This document shows positions 21,801 through 31,245 of a stretch of 32,202 bases of DNA, piece by piece. Source of the DNA: Leptotrichia wadei (GTDB taxonomy: Bacteria > Fusobacteriota > Fusobacteriia > Fusobacteriales > Leptotrichiaceae); the NCBI RefSeq assembly GCF_007990545.2, contig NZ_AP019830.1, positions 1 to 32,202 of the forward strand. Reading direction: 5' to 3'. The notes under the pieces were generated by a model. The model was not told where the DNA came from. It saw only the letters and a program-made list of their open reading frames with translations, and made no database searches. Both the position numbers and the translations under genes were made by a program. How positions within the stretch are numbered: the first letter of the stretch is position 1; the number at the start of each line of letters is the position of its first letter.

Positions 21801-24800
21801 TTGCTTCTGCTTGTTGAAATGCTTCCGCCATTTCCAGTAGTCTGTATCTTATGTCCATAGCCAATTGTAGCTCCTGCATTTATTCCTCTGCTTGAACTGC
21901 TTGAGCTGTAGCTGTTATGAAGTTCCACGGCTTCCTTCTGAATGTTTGCCACGTTGTTGTAGATGAATGTTCCGCCCTGAGCCTGTGTTCCCTGATACGT
22001 TATGTTGTTTACATTATTGTAGGTAATGCTTGAATTTTCATTCATTGGCTTCAATGTAGTTACAGCCGCACCTTCAGTATGGGAGCTTGAACTGCTTTGT
22101 GAACGTGTAAATCCTGCATTTACTCCGATATTGGCGTAGAAGTTGCTGTTTGCCTGTGCGTCTCTTGCACCTTTTGCTCCTACGCTTCCGTTCACATAGT
22201 TTGTCTGTCTTGTCCCCTGATTGTCTGCTAATCCTTTAATTGTCCCAGTTACGGCGTTTACTGCTTCCATAGCTCCGCCTGCCGCATCTCCATTCTTGAC
22301 TTGGCTTACAGCACCTGCAGCCTGTTTAATTCTATCCTTAATTGGGCTGTTTATTCCTGCCGATATTGTAAATCCGCTGCTCTTACTTGAAGTATGCACA
22401 TCCCTTGTGTCAATTCTTGCACCATATTTTACATCGCCATTATTGATTTGGATATTTCCATATTCAAAGTTTGTGGCTGTAATTTCTGCACCCCTGTTTA
22501 ATACTGAGCCATCTCCAACTTGAAAGTTTGATTTTGCATTTATTGTACTCTTTTCATCATATGTACTTTGTGATTTTCCATATCCTGCTGAAATTGTGCC
22601 GTGGCTTACTCCACCAGTAAATCCTTTGCTCTTGTTCTTTTCGTAGTAGCTGTTGTGCAGTTCTCTTGAGTCCGTTGTAACTTTTCCGCCTACAAAGGTG
22701 TTTTCTCCAAGAACGATGTTGCTTCCTATCCCTTCAACATTTCCTGTAATTACAGCATTCTTTCCAAGCTGTAAATTACTTGCAACGTTTTCTTCCTGAT
22801 GAGATTTTATGTAATTGCTATTTGATGCAAAAGTGCTTTTATTACTTTGTCTTGATTCAATATCATAGGTGTTGATTACTGATTCAGCCCTTACATTTCC
22901 AACTGCAAGCCCTGTCGTGTCTTCAGCTATGAATGATGAGCCTCTTAGATTAAGGTTTCCAATTCTTCCTTCTGCTGAATTTGCAACTGCTCCACCGCCA
23001 AAATGTGTTGTTTCTGCATATTTTGAATAGTTGCTTCCACTTATTCCAAGCGTGCTCTGCCCTGATAATGATAATGCGCTTGTATTGAAGCTGTTTACAT
23101 CAAGTGCCAGATGATCAGTCTTTAGCATTCCGCCTACAGAGTTATAGCTGTCAGCCTTGATGAAAGTTGTACCTTTTGAAGTGATTCCACCAATTGAGGC
23201 TATTTCCTCACGCTGAGATTTATCGTACTCCCCATAGTTAAATCCAGTTGTTCTTTTTGTGGTATTGTTAATCACATTCCCCTTTTCAGAAATCAGGGCA
23301 ACCGCCTCTTCACCGTTAATCCGTCCGCCGATATTTTCAATATTTCCAACAGAACTTATATATGTCTTGTCTCCTGAAATTTCTGAAAGCAGGTTGTTAG
23401 TCGTCTCATTTCTTACAGTATTCGCTTCAACATAGGTAACTCCGCCATTACCCCATTTTGTACCATCATTTACAAAATCCTTGGTCTTGACATAAGTTCC
23501 GTTTATTCCGCCAACCCTGTTTCTAGTATCATCGCTTATGCTTTCCCTAGTCTTGCTGCTTAGATAAACTTGTGGAGCAAGGACTTCAACTCCATTTACA
23601 TTTTTGGTTACATACCAGACAATATCCTCGTTCAAGTTATTTATCTGATCTTGAGTCAGTTCTTGCCCTACTGTAAGTCCAAGCCTTGTACCTTCAGTTG
23701 CGGCATTGTCCATCATTGACTGAATTAGCTCCTGATTAGATTTTCCATTTATGAATGATGTTCCCAACTTTTCAGCTAATGATCTAGTTAATAACTGGTT
23801 TTCATAATATGCATCTCCAAGCCGTCTGGTTCTATCCCATATTTCGGAATAGCCAACTCTTGAAGTGAAGTAGTCGCTTCCAAAATATTGCCCAAGACTT
23901 ATGTATCTGCTTCTAGTTTCCAGCAAATATTTAGAACTTGGATTCATATTTGTTGTAAACATTGCGCTTGAAAGTATTGGATTTACGTCTATTCTTCCGG
24001 TATTTTTAATATCCTTAATCCCTGAATTGTTTCCTGCAATCTGAATTGCCCTGTCAAATCCATTGTTTACAGGATTATTTAAGTTTGTGCTTCCATTAAC
24101 CTGTGAATTTCCGTTAAAGCTGCTGTTTACTTTAGACAGCAAGGTATTTCCTGCAGCCTGAACCTGCCCGTTGGCAGAACTTGTCCCTTTATTCATTCCA
24201 ACTGAAGTTGAAGAAATCAAGGCTCTGCCAGTCGCTCCGCCATTATTTAATACTTTACCATTTCCAGCTTCTATTGGATTTTTTATGATATTTGGAGCAT
24301 TTACATTTACTACTGCCCCTTCAATGATGGAAGGCTGTCCGCTTTCATATCCGATGCCGCCATTCTCTAAGTATCTGCTGTAAGTTCCGTTTGCGGAGCT
24401 CCTTCTGCTCCCGTGTCTATATGTTAAATACAGTTTTTCCTGTCCATTCTTTAACTGGACTGCATTCCCTAACGTTACAGAATTTTCAAAATTTGTTGCA
24501 TTAATATTGACTAGGCCTCCGCCTGAAATTATGCTGTCCCTGTTTTTAAAATTACCTGAATTTATTGTAATATTTCCACTTGCTAAAACCTTACCATATT
24601 CAGTTGTTGCCCTGCTATCTATTTTTCCTGTCAAAGTATTTCCAGGTACTTCCGGAGTATTTGTTCTAGTAAGCTTTCTTCTCTGTCCCAATTTTGCTCT
24701 GGCAAGATCAGCATACTGAGAAAACAGCAGAGAATTTCCAGAATGTTTTGCAATCATGCTTTCAAGCCAGCTTCTCTGATGCCTTTTTACGCTGCCCCTG

Positions 24801-27800
24801 TCCCTGCTTCTATGTTGAAAGTCAGGCTCATTGACTATCCATCCATTCAGAACTTCAGCTTCGGATAATCTTCTGCCATCCCAAGTTTCATAATACTTCT
24901 CATAACTTCCTAAATTAGAAACCCTACCAATGTTTTGAAAATCGCTGGAAGTAATTGTAATATTTCCTGTCGACTGGATTGTACCCACATTGTTTGTAAT
25001 CTTTGCGGCATTAAGATCCATGTTTCCGCCAAGTATTTCGGCCTCATCATTCATTATCTCATTTGCCTTGATGGCAAGAGCCTGCCCTCCATAGATGGCT
25101 TTGCCTTTATTATTCTGAACCTTGCCCTGTACGTTCATTTCAAGATAATTGTCAAATGCAATTAAATCATTATTCGTAATGTTTCTTCCTGAAACTTTTC
25201 CGTTATTTCCAGTAATCATGCTGTTGTTGACTACTTCCCCACGGCCATTTACGATAACCGTATCGGAAGCAAGCTCCCTGTTGTTCGTAAAGTCATTTGA
25301 GTTAATCTCAATTAATCCAGTTCCAGTAGTGTTCCCATTGTTTGTAATGTTGTTTGCTGAAATCTTAAGCCTATGCTGTCCGTGAAGATTCCCAGTAAGG
25401 TTAATATCCTGGTTAATGCCAAGCTCAACATTGTTCCCCTTGATTGTTCCAGTATTATCAAATCTTTGAGCATTTCTCATCAGTATTTCGCCTGATAAAA
25501 TTTCCCCAGTGTTTGCAATTGCTGAACCGTCAAGCAGAACTCTATTATTTGAGGCAATCTTTCCGCTATTTGTAACATTCGCATTTGCGGCGTTTACATT
25601 ATTGACTGCAGTAATTTCCTTAGTATTAATTAAGGTATTTGTAGTCAAATCAATATCTTTTCCTGAATAGATAAATCCGTCATTTCTTGTATTAGTTACG
25701 TTAGCTTTAATATTGTCAGCATTTATCTTTCCTGAATTTACAAAGTCAGCTCCTAAAATATCAATTCCCTTACCGTCAACCGTTCCGCTGTTCACAAGCG
25801 AGTTTGTGCCCTTAATATCTCCATTTGTCGCAAATGTTCCAGAGTTATCAATTCTTTCCCCAGTTATGCCTTTTCCAGCCGCAATTTTGCTGGAACTAGT
25901 GGCATTTTTTATATTCTTGGCACTAATTGTATCATTGGCAAGCAGTTTTCCTGAATTGTCAATGTTTTCGCCTGAAACTTTACCGATTGCTGTAATGTCT
26001 CCGCTGTTTGCAATATCATCCGTCTTAAGGTTTACGCCTTCAACTTTTCCAGTATTCTTTAAGTTATTAACTTCCAGATTCTTGACATAGATATTTCCAT
26101 TGTTTTCAGTATTCTTCCCTGCAAGGTCATCATTTGCCGCAATTCTTCCATCATTCTTAATGTTTCCTGCAACTGATATGTTCTTGGAAGTTTCAACGGC
26201 CCCGCTGTTCTCCAGTTTTCCTGAAACTGTGATTTTTCTGTTTGCCCTTACATTCCCTGACGTTACCAGGTCATCAGATGAAACTGTCCCAACAGCTGTA
26301 ATATCCTTAGTATTCTTAACATTTTTTGCCTTTAAGTCCCCATTTGCAATGATTTTACCATCATTCTGAAGATTTCCAGCTGTTACGTTTTTTGAAGAAA
26401 TTGTACCTGAATTAATAGTGTCCTTACCTGTCAAATCTCCGTTTGAAGCAATTCTTCCAGTATTTCTTATACTTCCAGACACCTTCACATCTTCAGCAGT
26501 TTCCACTGTCCCGTCATTCTCAAGCTTTCCTGAAACTGTAACTGTCTTATTTGCCTTTACAGTTCCTGAAGTTGCCATATCGTCACTTGAAACTGTTCCA
26601 GCCGCAGCAATGTCTCCAGTATTTGTTACCTTCTTAGCTGTAATATTTTCTCCTGCAGTAATTTTTCCATCATTCTTCAAATTGTCCACAACAACATTCT
26701 TAGAAGCAATGACTCCAGATGAAACAGTATTTTTACCACTTAAATTACCACTGACCAATATTTTCCCAGTATTATTAATGTCCCCTGAAACAGCTACATT
26801 CTTTGAGGTTTCAACTGTTCCGTCGTTGTCAAACTTTCCGTTAATCGAAAGATCTTCATTAGTTCTTAAACTCCCTGATGATTTTAAGCTGTCAGCTGAA
26901 ACTTTACCAACAACAGTAATATCCCCCATACTTGAAACATTTTTAGCCGTTAAATTACCGTTAGTTAAGATTTCTCCAGTATTTTTAATATCCTTTGCCA
27001 GTAAATTACCATTTGCACTGATTTTACCGTCATTAGTCAAGTTATCAACTTTTAGGTTCTTAGCTGCAACTGTTCCTGACGTTACTGTATTTCTAGCCGT
27101 TAAATCTTCATTTGTCAAAATATTTCCAGTGCTGGCTACATTTCCTAAAACTGAGATTCGCTTAACGGAAGTCAATGCTCCTGTATTGTCAAATTTTCCA
27201 TTAATATCAGTAATTCCTGAAACCTGTATATTTCCGGAATTATCCAAGTTTTTTACATTAAAGTTTCCTCCGGAAAGAACTGTTGCAAGAGAGTTTCTAA
27301 AATCTTTTGCCGTTATGTTCCCTGAAGCATTAATATTCCCAGAATTTATCATATCAAGCGTATTCAGGTTTCCGCCTGTGTATATGTTGGACTTGTTCTC
27401 AACGTTTCCATTAAGATTGATGTCCTCATTTGCCTGAGTCTCCCCATCCAGCTTTATTTTAGCCGCATTAATATTAATCCCCTTGTCAGAACTTGCAAGC
27501 TCACTTTGGGCATACTCAGTCCCGTTTATTTCAATGCCGTTTCCTTTAATCTTTGCGACATTGATTTTCCCGTCAGCTGTAATCTCAAGCTTTGTGTCCC
27601 TTGAGTAGATAAGTCCATTGGAGTTTACCCCTGCCCCCTTGTCCGTACTTACTATCTTTATCTGCCCGGCATACATCGATCCAAGGTTGCTTGCATCAAT
27701 TGCAACTGAATTTATTCCGTTTTTTGAAGTTACAGTTCCGCTAGAGTCAACAGTATTTTCCCCCAGAGTTACATCAACCTTGTTTCCAACAAGATTTCCC

Positions 27801-28411
27801 TGCAGCTCCATAGCTTTTGCAATAACGTTTACATAATCGGTATTAGTCGCATCAAAGCCATTAGCCCCAATAACAACTCTTCCCTTTTCGACATCAATGC
27901 CGATTACATCCCCGTCCTTCAACTTAACTTTTCCAGTTGTAGGGATAAAGTTCTTTATGTTGATTGTCCCTGCGCCGTTTAAATATATTCCATTTTCATT
28001 GCTTAAGATCACGTTTACTTTCTGCCTGCTGAGAGCCTCGATATATCCCTCAATCTGCGATCGGTTTGCCCCATTAACCTGCAATAAAATTAGATTTGCG
28101 GCCTGATTCGGCCCAAGATTAGGATTTGCGTTAATAATACCGGCAAGATGGCTTCTTCCGATGTTGTCGGCATTGTTAAGAACCTGCCCCTCACGTCCCA
28201 CATTGTACTCTAAAAACTCGTTAATACTTACACCACGGCCATTCGGAGTGGAAATATTAACGACAGGAACGCCATTCTGGGATCTGTCAAGGCTTGTGTT
28301 GTACCTTGAATTAGGGTCAACCTGAAGTCCGTCGGCAAGAATATTAAAGCTGAACACGTTTAGCAGCAGTGCCGCAGTTAATTTGCGTAATATCTTACTT
28401 TTTCCTCTCAT
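18809..28411 (-). CDS. CdiA/FhaB-like two-partner secretion exoprotein with C-terminal toxin region
   Basis: A 3200-residue secreted protein. Residues 1-27 are a signal peptide (ALLLNVFSFNILA). Residues ~28-270 form the TPS domain with NPNLGPNQAANLILLQVNG and NENGIYLNG. Residues ~300-1000 are many short filamentous repeats (NxGKIxAxGNLxAKxVxNTG) forming a beta-helix, then less regular shaft, and STTTGSSSGMSLGIS near 2230. After ~2437 the sequence is unique to this copy: HELTH (H2565-H2569) and, near the end, HELNHG (H3035-H3039) followed by EGINE, a zinc-metallopeptidase pattern. AAAGGAG precedes the ATG. It follows tpsB by 72 nt, which should export it, and is followed by an immunity candidate. 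Adhesin plus contact-dependent toxin is the best reading; the metallopeptidase activity is inference. Confidence 0.85.
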   Translation of the reverse strand: MRGKSKILRKLTAALLLNVFSFNILADGLQVDPNSRYNTSLDRSQNGVPVVNISTPNGRGVSINEFLEYNVGREGQVLNNADNIGRSHLAGIINANPNLGPNQAANLILLQVNGANRSQIEGYIEALSRQKVNVILSNENGIYLNGAGTINIKNFIPTTGKVKLKDGDVIGIDVEKGRVVIGANGFDATNTDYVNVIAKAMELQGNLVGNKVDVTLGENTVDSSGTVTSKNGINSVAIDASNLGSMYAGQIKIVSTDKGAGVNSNGLIYSRDTKLEITADGKINVAKIKGNGIEINGTEYAQSELASSDKGININAAKIKLDGETQANEDINLNGNVENKSNIYTGGNLNTLDMINSGNINASGNITAKDFRNSLATVLSGGNFNVKNLDNSGNIQVSGITDINGKFDNTGALTSVKRISVLGNVASTGNILTNEDLTARNTVTSGTVAAKNLKVDNLTNDGKISANGNLLAKDIKNTGEILTNGNLTAKNVSSMGDITVVGKVSADSLKSSGSLRTNEDLSINGKFDNDGTVETSKNVAVSGDINNTGKILVSGNLSGKNTVSSGVIASKNVVVDNLKNDGKITAGENITAKKVTNTGDIAAAGTVSSDDMATSGTVKANKTVTVSGKLENDGTVETAEDVKVSGSIRNTGRIASNGDLTGKDTINSGTISSKNVTAGNLQNDGKIIANGDLKAKNVKNTKDITAVGTVSSDDLVTSGNVRANRKITVSGKLENSGAVETSKNISVAGNIKNDGRIAANDDLAGKNTENNGNIYVKNLEVNNLKNTGKVEGVNLKTDDIANSGDITAIGKVSGENIDNSGKLLANDTISAKNIKNATSSSKIAAGKGITGERIDNSGTFATNGDIKGTNSLVNSGTVDGKGIDILGADFVNSGKINADNIKANVTNTRNDGFIYSGKDIDLTTNTLINTKEITAVNNVNAANANVTNSGKIASNNRVLLDGSAIANTGEILSGEILMRNAQRFDNTGTIKGNNVELGINQDINLTGNLHGQHRLKISANNITNNGNTTGTGLIEINSNDFTNNRELASDTVIVNGRGEVVNNSMITGNNGKVSGRNITNNDLIAFDNYLEMNVQGKVQNNKGKAIYGGQALAIKANEIMNDEAEILGGNMDLNAAKITNNVGTIQSTGNITITSSDFQNIGRVSNLGSYEKYYETWDGRRLSEAEVLNGWIVNEPDFQHRSRDRGSVKRHQRSWLESMIAKHSGNSLLFSQYADLARAKLGQRRKLTRTNTPEVPGNTLTGKIDSRATTEYGKVLASGNITINSGNFKNRDSIISGGGLVNINATNFENSVTLGNAVQLKNGQEKLYLTYRHGSRRSSANGTYSRYLENGGIGYESGQPSIIEGAVVNVNAPNIIKNPIEAGNGKVLNNGGATGRALISSTSVGMNKGTSSANGQVQAAGNTLLSKVNSSFNGNSQVNGSTNLNNPVNNGFDRAIQIAGNNSGIKDIKNTGRIDVNPILSSAMFTTNMNPSSKYLLETRSRYISLGQYFGSDYFTSRVGYSEIWDRTRRLGDAYYENQLLTRSLAEKLGTSFINGKSNQELIQSMMDNAATEGTRLGLTVGQELTQDQINNLNEDIVWYVTKNVNGVEVLAPQVYLSSKTRESISDDTRNRVGGINGTYVKTKDFVNDGTKWGNGGVTYVEANTVRNETTNNLLSEISGDKTYISSVGNIENIGGRINGEEAVALISEKGNVINNTTKRTTGFNYGEYDKSQREEIASIGGITSKGTTFIKADSYNSVGGMLKTDHLALDVNSFNTSALSLSGQSTLGISGSNYSKYAETTHFGGGAVANSAEGRIGNLNLRGSSFIAEDTTGLAVGNVRAESVINTYDIESRQSNKSTFASNSNYIKSHQEENVASNLQLGKNAVITGNVEGIGSNIVLGENTFVGGKVTTDSRELHNSYYEKNKSKGFTGGVSHGTISAGYGKSQSTYDEKSTINAKSNFQVGDGSVLNRGAEITATNFEYGNIQINNGDVKYGARIDTRDVHTSSKSSGFTISAGINSPIKDRIKQAAGAVSQVKNGDAAGGAMEAVNAVTGTIKGLADNQGTRQTNYVNGSVGAKGARDAQANSNFYANIGVNAGFTRSQSSSSSHTEGAAVTTLKPMNENSSITYNNVNNITYQGTQAQGGTFIYNNVANIQKEAVELHNSYSSSSSSRGINAGATIGYGHKIQTTGNGGSISTSRSNQNTVETVYANGNFKNVNEVHNNTGSMVLNGFNQEGGKLTGNIGKVEVVSRQNTSTTTGSSSGMSLGISANGVPSSVNINGSRTNGDRAFVDNQSTFIVGNGSSLHVGTLENTGAVVGKEGNSTFKIDSYVGKDIQNHDTMKTTGGSLGISTGKPRITNVGFNQDSRDKQGITRNTVVGDVEIAGAEGSQINRDLGKANEVTRDTHSSTNINVESQTIEYLTNPAKLKEDIGKAKDEIEAVGAVAKAAFNTIGSKEKNGFLDFLRTERVQETVRNLGYIDTKGKTKEQIAQEMQDKYGEIFAKNGKKLEINFYVNSEVSQDDPNAKNKMNAAGFVAEDGSIWLNADNISSVSNFNLNSVFGHELTHNVTGKDTELLANFGEARASGFIEKAMDKGYLARTGGGLNWNSETLTREQKDRLASYQDIEEKLKISNYLRIYRSAKQNEVVHSAEDNFIEVGKDMNLISKLEKEIQDKLGIKSYNLPNSIKSLDLEGKELLAKSVTGDLQSELQNKLTDYKNASGDNKKKIGEEIIQKYGISNSDLATAEKNIPEIIRGTILKSSNAENNLKEILNNKNLNDDEKVKEIGRKFGISVTIEDLKNNSQISQDIIKNASLERIVAQDTDKIANKMRWESQFFKDFYANTQKLTNRPLVIDEDDFVWYAGNDGKLSSSQIVWEKGKVKSPSAKHSITGKVAFINENYMYKGEDKAEILNSWNGEPEIKNSNETFDTKVWDGKNYTSENNLIERVIKDQNTIFVRNTPGNAYVNSVSPKDAVIDNGIEGKGSDSILGIDYHIDKYKNISYKVYDGIDKKTGLIKVRDQDETFIPYVAYSHELNHGSHNQEGINEVLTPHYQIYRDGNGIHFSGERKFEVPVLADSLDDFYNKIINNLKNKNFTAYNKEGKIDTVHSEILKKLEDKNSDYYKFFRIELEEKMNKAKKNSQTTVNLNIPFFDYPTNKEEINTTGIKGSKYEKSSTPNSTEVKTMINHGKENLKRGVY
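21102..21770 (-). repeat. 669-bp block inside cdiA shared with the orphan module
   Basis: Partner of 13978-14649 in the same orientation. It sits just before the toxin region begins to differ, the position where CDI toxin tips are exchanged. Confidence 0.85.
25700..27450 (-). repeat. Repetitive coding segment of the adhesin shaft
   Basis: Dozens of imperfect 40-60 bp coding repeats for motifs such as KNxxNxGKI and SGxVxAxKxxxVSGxLENxG. They give a long anti-sense open frame (26418-27437 plus) that is only a by-product. Confidence 0.75.
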
Positions 28412-28483
28412 TGTTCATCTCCTTTCGATATTTTTACTGATTACAATTTGAAATTTTTTATTATTTCTATTTTGAGTTATTAT

Positions 28484-30292
28484 CTAAAAATTTACTTTCA
28501 AAGAGCCACTAAAATACATTTCCTGCTTCTTAGGGCTTAAATACTCTGAATGTGCCATAGGTTTTGCATATCCAAAGTCAAAATCAAACATTTTTGTATC
28601 AAACCTGATTCCAGCTGTCATTCCAGTTACATATCCAGTCCTGTATTTAGATTTATCCCTGTTGTACTTTGCAGCCCCGTATCCATAATTAACATATGGA
28701 GAAACAACCGCAAATTTCTTAACTGGAATATTATATGCCAGCTCATTGCTGATTTCTATAGCCTTATCTCCCTGAATGGATTCTCTTGTATTATATCCTC
28801 CTACACTTCCAATACCACCTATAGTCTGCCTTTCACTTCCATAGAGCACATCATTTGAATAGCTTCCATAAACATTGGCCCTATAGATAAATTTGTTTGT
28901 TACTGGCTTGTAGTAGCTAAGGTTCACATTGTATTTATGAAACTGTGCTTTCGGAGTTGTATCTATTTTGCCGTTATCCCTTTCAGCATTAAATATTTTT
29001 AATCCTCTTTCGTAACCAATAGAACTTCCAAAAATTCCTCCAAAGAGTGAAGTAGTAGTATTAAGGCTCACTGTACCGACTGTAAGTTTTCTGTCAGACA
29101 ATACCGACTTTTCAAGATAGCTCTGATTATGTCTTCTTCTAATTCCCAAATCAAGACTAACCTTGCTTTTCTGATTTCTAAACAATATTTTTTCGAGATC
29201 TGCTGATAAAATATGATTGCTCGAATACATGTCATATACAGTATTTGCTGTATAAAAGCTGCTTTCCTGAATACTTTTACTTGAATTGAGTTTTAAGGTG
29301 TAAGTTCTGAACTTCATTGTATATCCAAAATTAAACATATCAAGCCGCCTTTTATATGGCAATGTATCCCCATTTGCAGGATCATATCCTACTGGTCCTA
29401 TTGGCAAAATCTCTCCGGGCTTTAATTCTTCAATTGTTTTCTTCCAGCTTCTGTCTGGATCCTTTTTAGGTACAGTCATATATGTGAAATAGAAGTTGTC
29501 TCCAATTCCAAGAGGGCTGTCAATATTAAGGTTGATACCTCTCCTCCATATTCCATTCTGCTTGCTGTCCCCATAGTTGTTAGCTAAGATTCCGACAGTA
29601 TATTTATTCTTTAATCTATTTTTTACTTCAATTCTTGAATAGTTTTCCTTTCTTCCAGGAAGAACTTCCATAGTCATATTGTTGGCATTGATTGAGTTAA
29701 AATTGTCAGTTGCCGTGTCAATGTCCCTGATATTAAAGATTTTCCCCTTGTTCTTTGAAAACATAAAAAATTCCTTATACTTATCAAGCCCATTGCCGGA
29801 ATTAATCCTTATATCCTCGATTCTTCCTGCAACAATTTCAAGGTTTAAAGTTCTAGTAGTCAGGTCATTATTCCTATCGAAGTTTACAACAGATGTAGTA
29901 TATCCTTTAGAAATTAACTTGTTTGTAAGATCTGTAAGAAGGTTTCTGATGTCATCGGAACTAAGTTCAAGATAGACATATTTTTCAATAATTTTATTTT
30001 TTTCCCTTTGAGATAGCAGCCTGTCATTGTCTTTTATATTGACTGATTTAATTAAAAATTTATTAGTATTCAGATTATTACTTTCAATATTCTTATCAAC
30101 CTGAGGCTTAGGGCTGTCAAACTTTGTATTCTCAAATTCCTTCTGTATTTTCTCTTGCTGCTGCCTTGTTCTTTCTTGCTCAATCTGTCTTTGCTGAATA
30201 TCAATAATTCTGTTAGCTTCATTAACTGGAGCTGGAAAGGCAAGATTTGCAAGCAAAAATGTACCAAAAATTATTATTTTCTTATATCCCAA
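28484..30292 (-). CDS. TpsB/ShlB/FhaC-type outer-membrane transporter
   Basis: A 602-residue Omp85-superfamily transporter. A signal peptide (IIIFGTFLLANLAFPAP) is followed by a Gln/Arg-rich helix (QQRQIEQERTRQQQEKIQKE), the plug helix region, then POTRA-like segments (FLIKSVNIKDNDRLL, TTRTLNLEIVAGRIEDIRI) and a beta barrel ending SGSLKVNF with the terminal Phe needed for insertion. The start is TTG, 6 nt after GGAGG; no better start is near. Its partner is the adhesin directly downstream, whose TPS domain it recognises and threads across the outer membrane. Confidence 0.9.
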   Translation of the reverse strand: MGYKKIIIFGTFLLANLAFPAPVNEANRIIDIQQRQIEQERTRQQQEKIQKEFENTKFDSPKPQVDKNIESNNLNTNKFLIKSVNIKDNDRLLSQREKNKIIEKYVYLELSSDDIRNLLTDLTNKLISKGYTTSVVNFDRNNDLTTRTLNLEIVAGRIEDIRINSGNGLDKYKEFFMFSKNKGKIFNIRDIDTATDNFNSINANNMTMEVLPGRKENYSRIEVKNRLKNKYTVGILANNYGDSKQNGIWRRGINLNIDSPLGIGDNFYFTYMTVPKKDPDRSWKKTIEELKPGEILPIGPVGYDPANGDTLPYKRRLDMFNFGYTMKFRTYTLKLNSSKSIQESSFYTANTVYDMYSSNHILSADLEKILFRNQKSKVSLDLGIRRRHNQSYLEKSVLSDRKLTVGTVSLNTTTSLFGGIFGSSIGYERGLKIFNAERDNGKIDTTPKAQFHKYNVNLSYYKPVTNKFIYRANVYGSYSNDVLYGSERQTIGGIGSVGGYNTRESIQGDKAIEISNELAYNIPVKKFAVVSPYVNYGYGAAKYNRDKSKYRTGYVTGMTAGIRFDTKMFDFDFGYAKPMAHSEYLSPKKQEMYFSGSLKVNF

Positions 30293-30326
30293 AATTTACC
30301 TCCTTTTTTTAATTAAAGATTAAATA

Positions 30327-30355
30327 ATTCTAACACAAATTAAAAAAAAAAGCAA
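30327..30355 (-). promoter_or_regulatory. Promoter of the tpsB-cdiA-immunity operon
   Basis: On the minus strand TTGCTT (30355-30350), 17 bp, TAGAAT (30332-30327) preceded by TGT as an extended -10. The remaining gap to the partition genes (30356-30596) is A+T-rich and shows nothing I can name. Confidence 0.55.
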
Positions 30356-30596
30356 ATAAAAAACGTTTTTAAAGAAACAGTATTTTAGATGAGAATATTA
30401 TTAATATATATTCATATAGAGGCATATGAGGGTAAATTTGACTATGAAATAAGTTTGTAGTGTAAAAGGTTGGATAATTAGAAAAAATTGCTTAAAATGG
30501 CTTATATTAGCAAATTTTAAATTTATAAAAAGTGTATATACATCGTATTCCCCTTTTTTGATATAAAAATAACTTTTTACGAGTGATATAAATTTA

Positions 30597-31181
30597 TTAT
30601 AACTGTGATTTTATTTCCATTTTTTCGATTTTTAATTGTCTAATTTTTCTTTGAAATTTTTTTATTTCCTTGTTTATTTCTTCAAGTCTTTTTGTATAAT
30701 CTATTTCAGCTTTTGCCTTTAATTCTTTTATTATATTTGGAGCTTCTTTTGGGTTATTTAAAATTTCCTCTATTTTTTCTTCAGATAAATTTTCAGAGTT
30801 TTGGTTAATATATTTCACAGTTCTTTTTGAACTTTTCAAGGCCATAGGATTTTCTCCATATTCTAAATATTGTTTATATTTCATAATAGAAATTGAGACC
30901 TGATCCTTAGAGAAGCCCATACTTTTATACCATGCCATAAAAGAGCCATCTTTTTGTGTTTTAAATTTTTCCTGTGCTTCATATAAATATTTACACATTT
31001 CTTTTGTTCTATTTTGTATCAGATTCCAAGCCATATACAAATTATTTTCAATACTTCTTATTTCAGAAATAAATTTATCATCTGTTATTTCATAAGCTGA
31101 AAAATCAAAATTACTTTCATATTGTTTTATGTTTTCAATTGTTAATTCGTCTATTTTCTTTAATGAGTCAAATCTTCCCAT
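30597..31181 (-). CDS. ParB-like partition partner protein
   Basis: A 194-residue, highly charged protein. The centre (GSFMAWYKSMGFSKDQVSIS, then IMKYKQYLEYG) resembles a helix-turn-helix of plasmid partition or replication-associated proteins. The C-terminus (AEIDYTKRLEEINKEIKKFQ, RKIRQLKIEKMEI) is a coiled coil suited to dimerisation. It starts after AAAGGAG and lies 64 nt downstream of parA with a perfect 20-bp palindrome between. By position it is the centromere-binding partner of ParA, though I do not see a canonical ParB motif. Confidence 0.6.
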   Translation of the reverse strand: MGRFDSLKKIDELTIENIKQYESNFDFSAYEITDDKFISEIRSIENNLYMAWNLIQNRTKEMCKYLYEAQEKFKTQKDGSFMAWYKSMGFSKDQVSISIMKYKQYLEYGENPMALKSSKRTVKYINQNSENLSEEKIEEILNNPKEAPNIIKELKAKAEIDYTKRLEEINKEIKKFQRKIRQLKIEKMEIKSQL

Positions 31182-31217
31182 TGTAATACTCCTTTGAATT
31201 TTTTATAAAGATTGTAT

Positions 31218-31239
31218 CATTTCGACCGCGGTCGAAATG
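31218..31239. promoter_or_regulatory. Candidate parS centromere, copy 1
   Basis: Contains ATTTCGACCGCGGTCGAAAT (31219-31238), perfectly palindromic and extended by one base pair on each side. A run of 10 G/C-rich bases in DNA this A+T-rich is striking, and an identical copy lies upstream of parA. Confidence 0.75.
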
Positions 31240-31245
31240 GAAAAA

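Noticed and set aside
26418-27437. 339-codon open frame on the plus strand
   Set aside because: It is antisense to the repetitive adhesin shaft, lacks a ribosome site, and its low-complexity Phe/Pro/Ser/Leu translation follows from the sense repeats.
25700-27450. Regular repeats that might suggest a CRISPR array
   Set aside because: The repeats are imperfect, lie within one long coding frame and encode filamentous adhesin motifs; no exact repeat-spacer pattern or cas gene is present.
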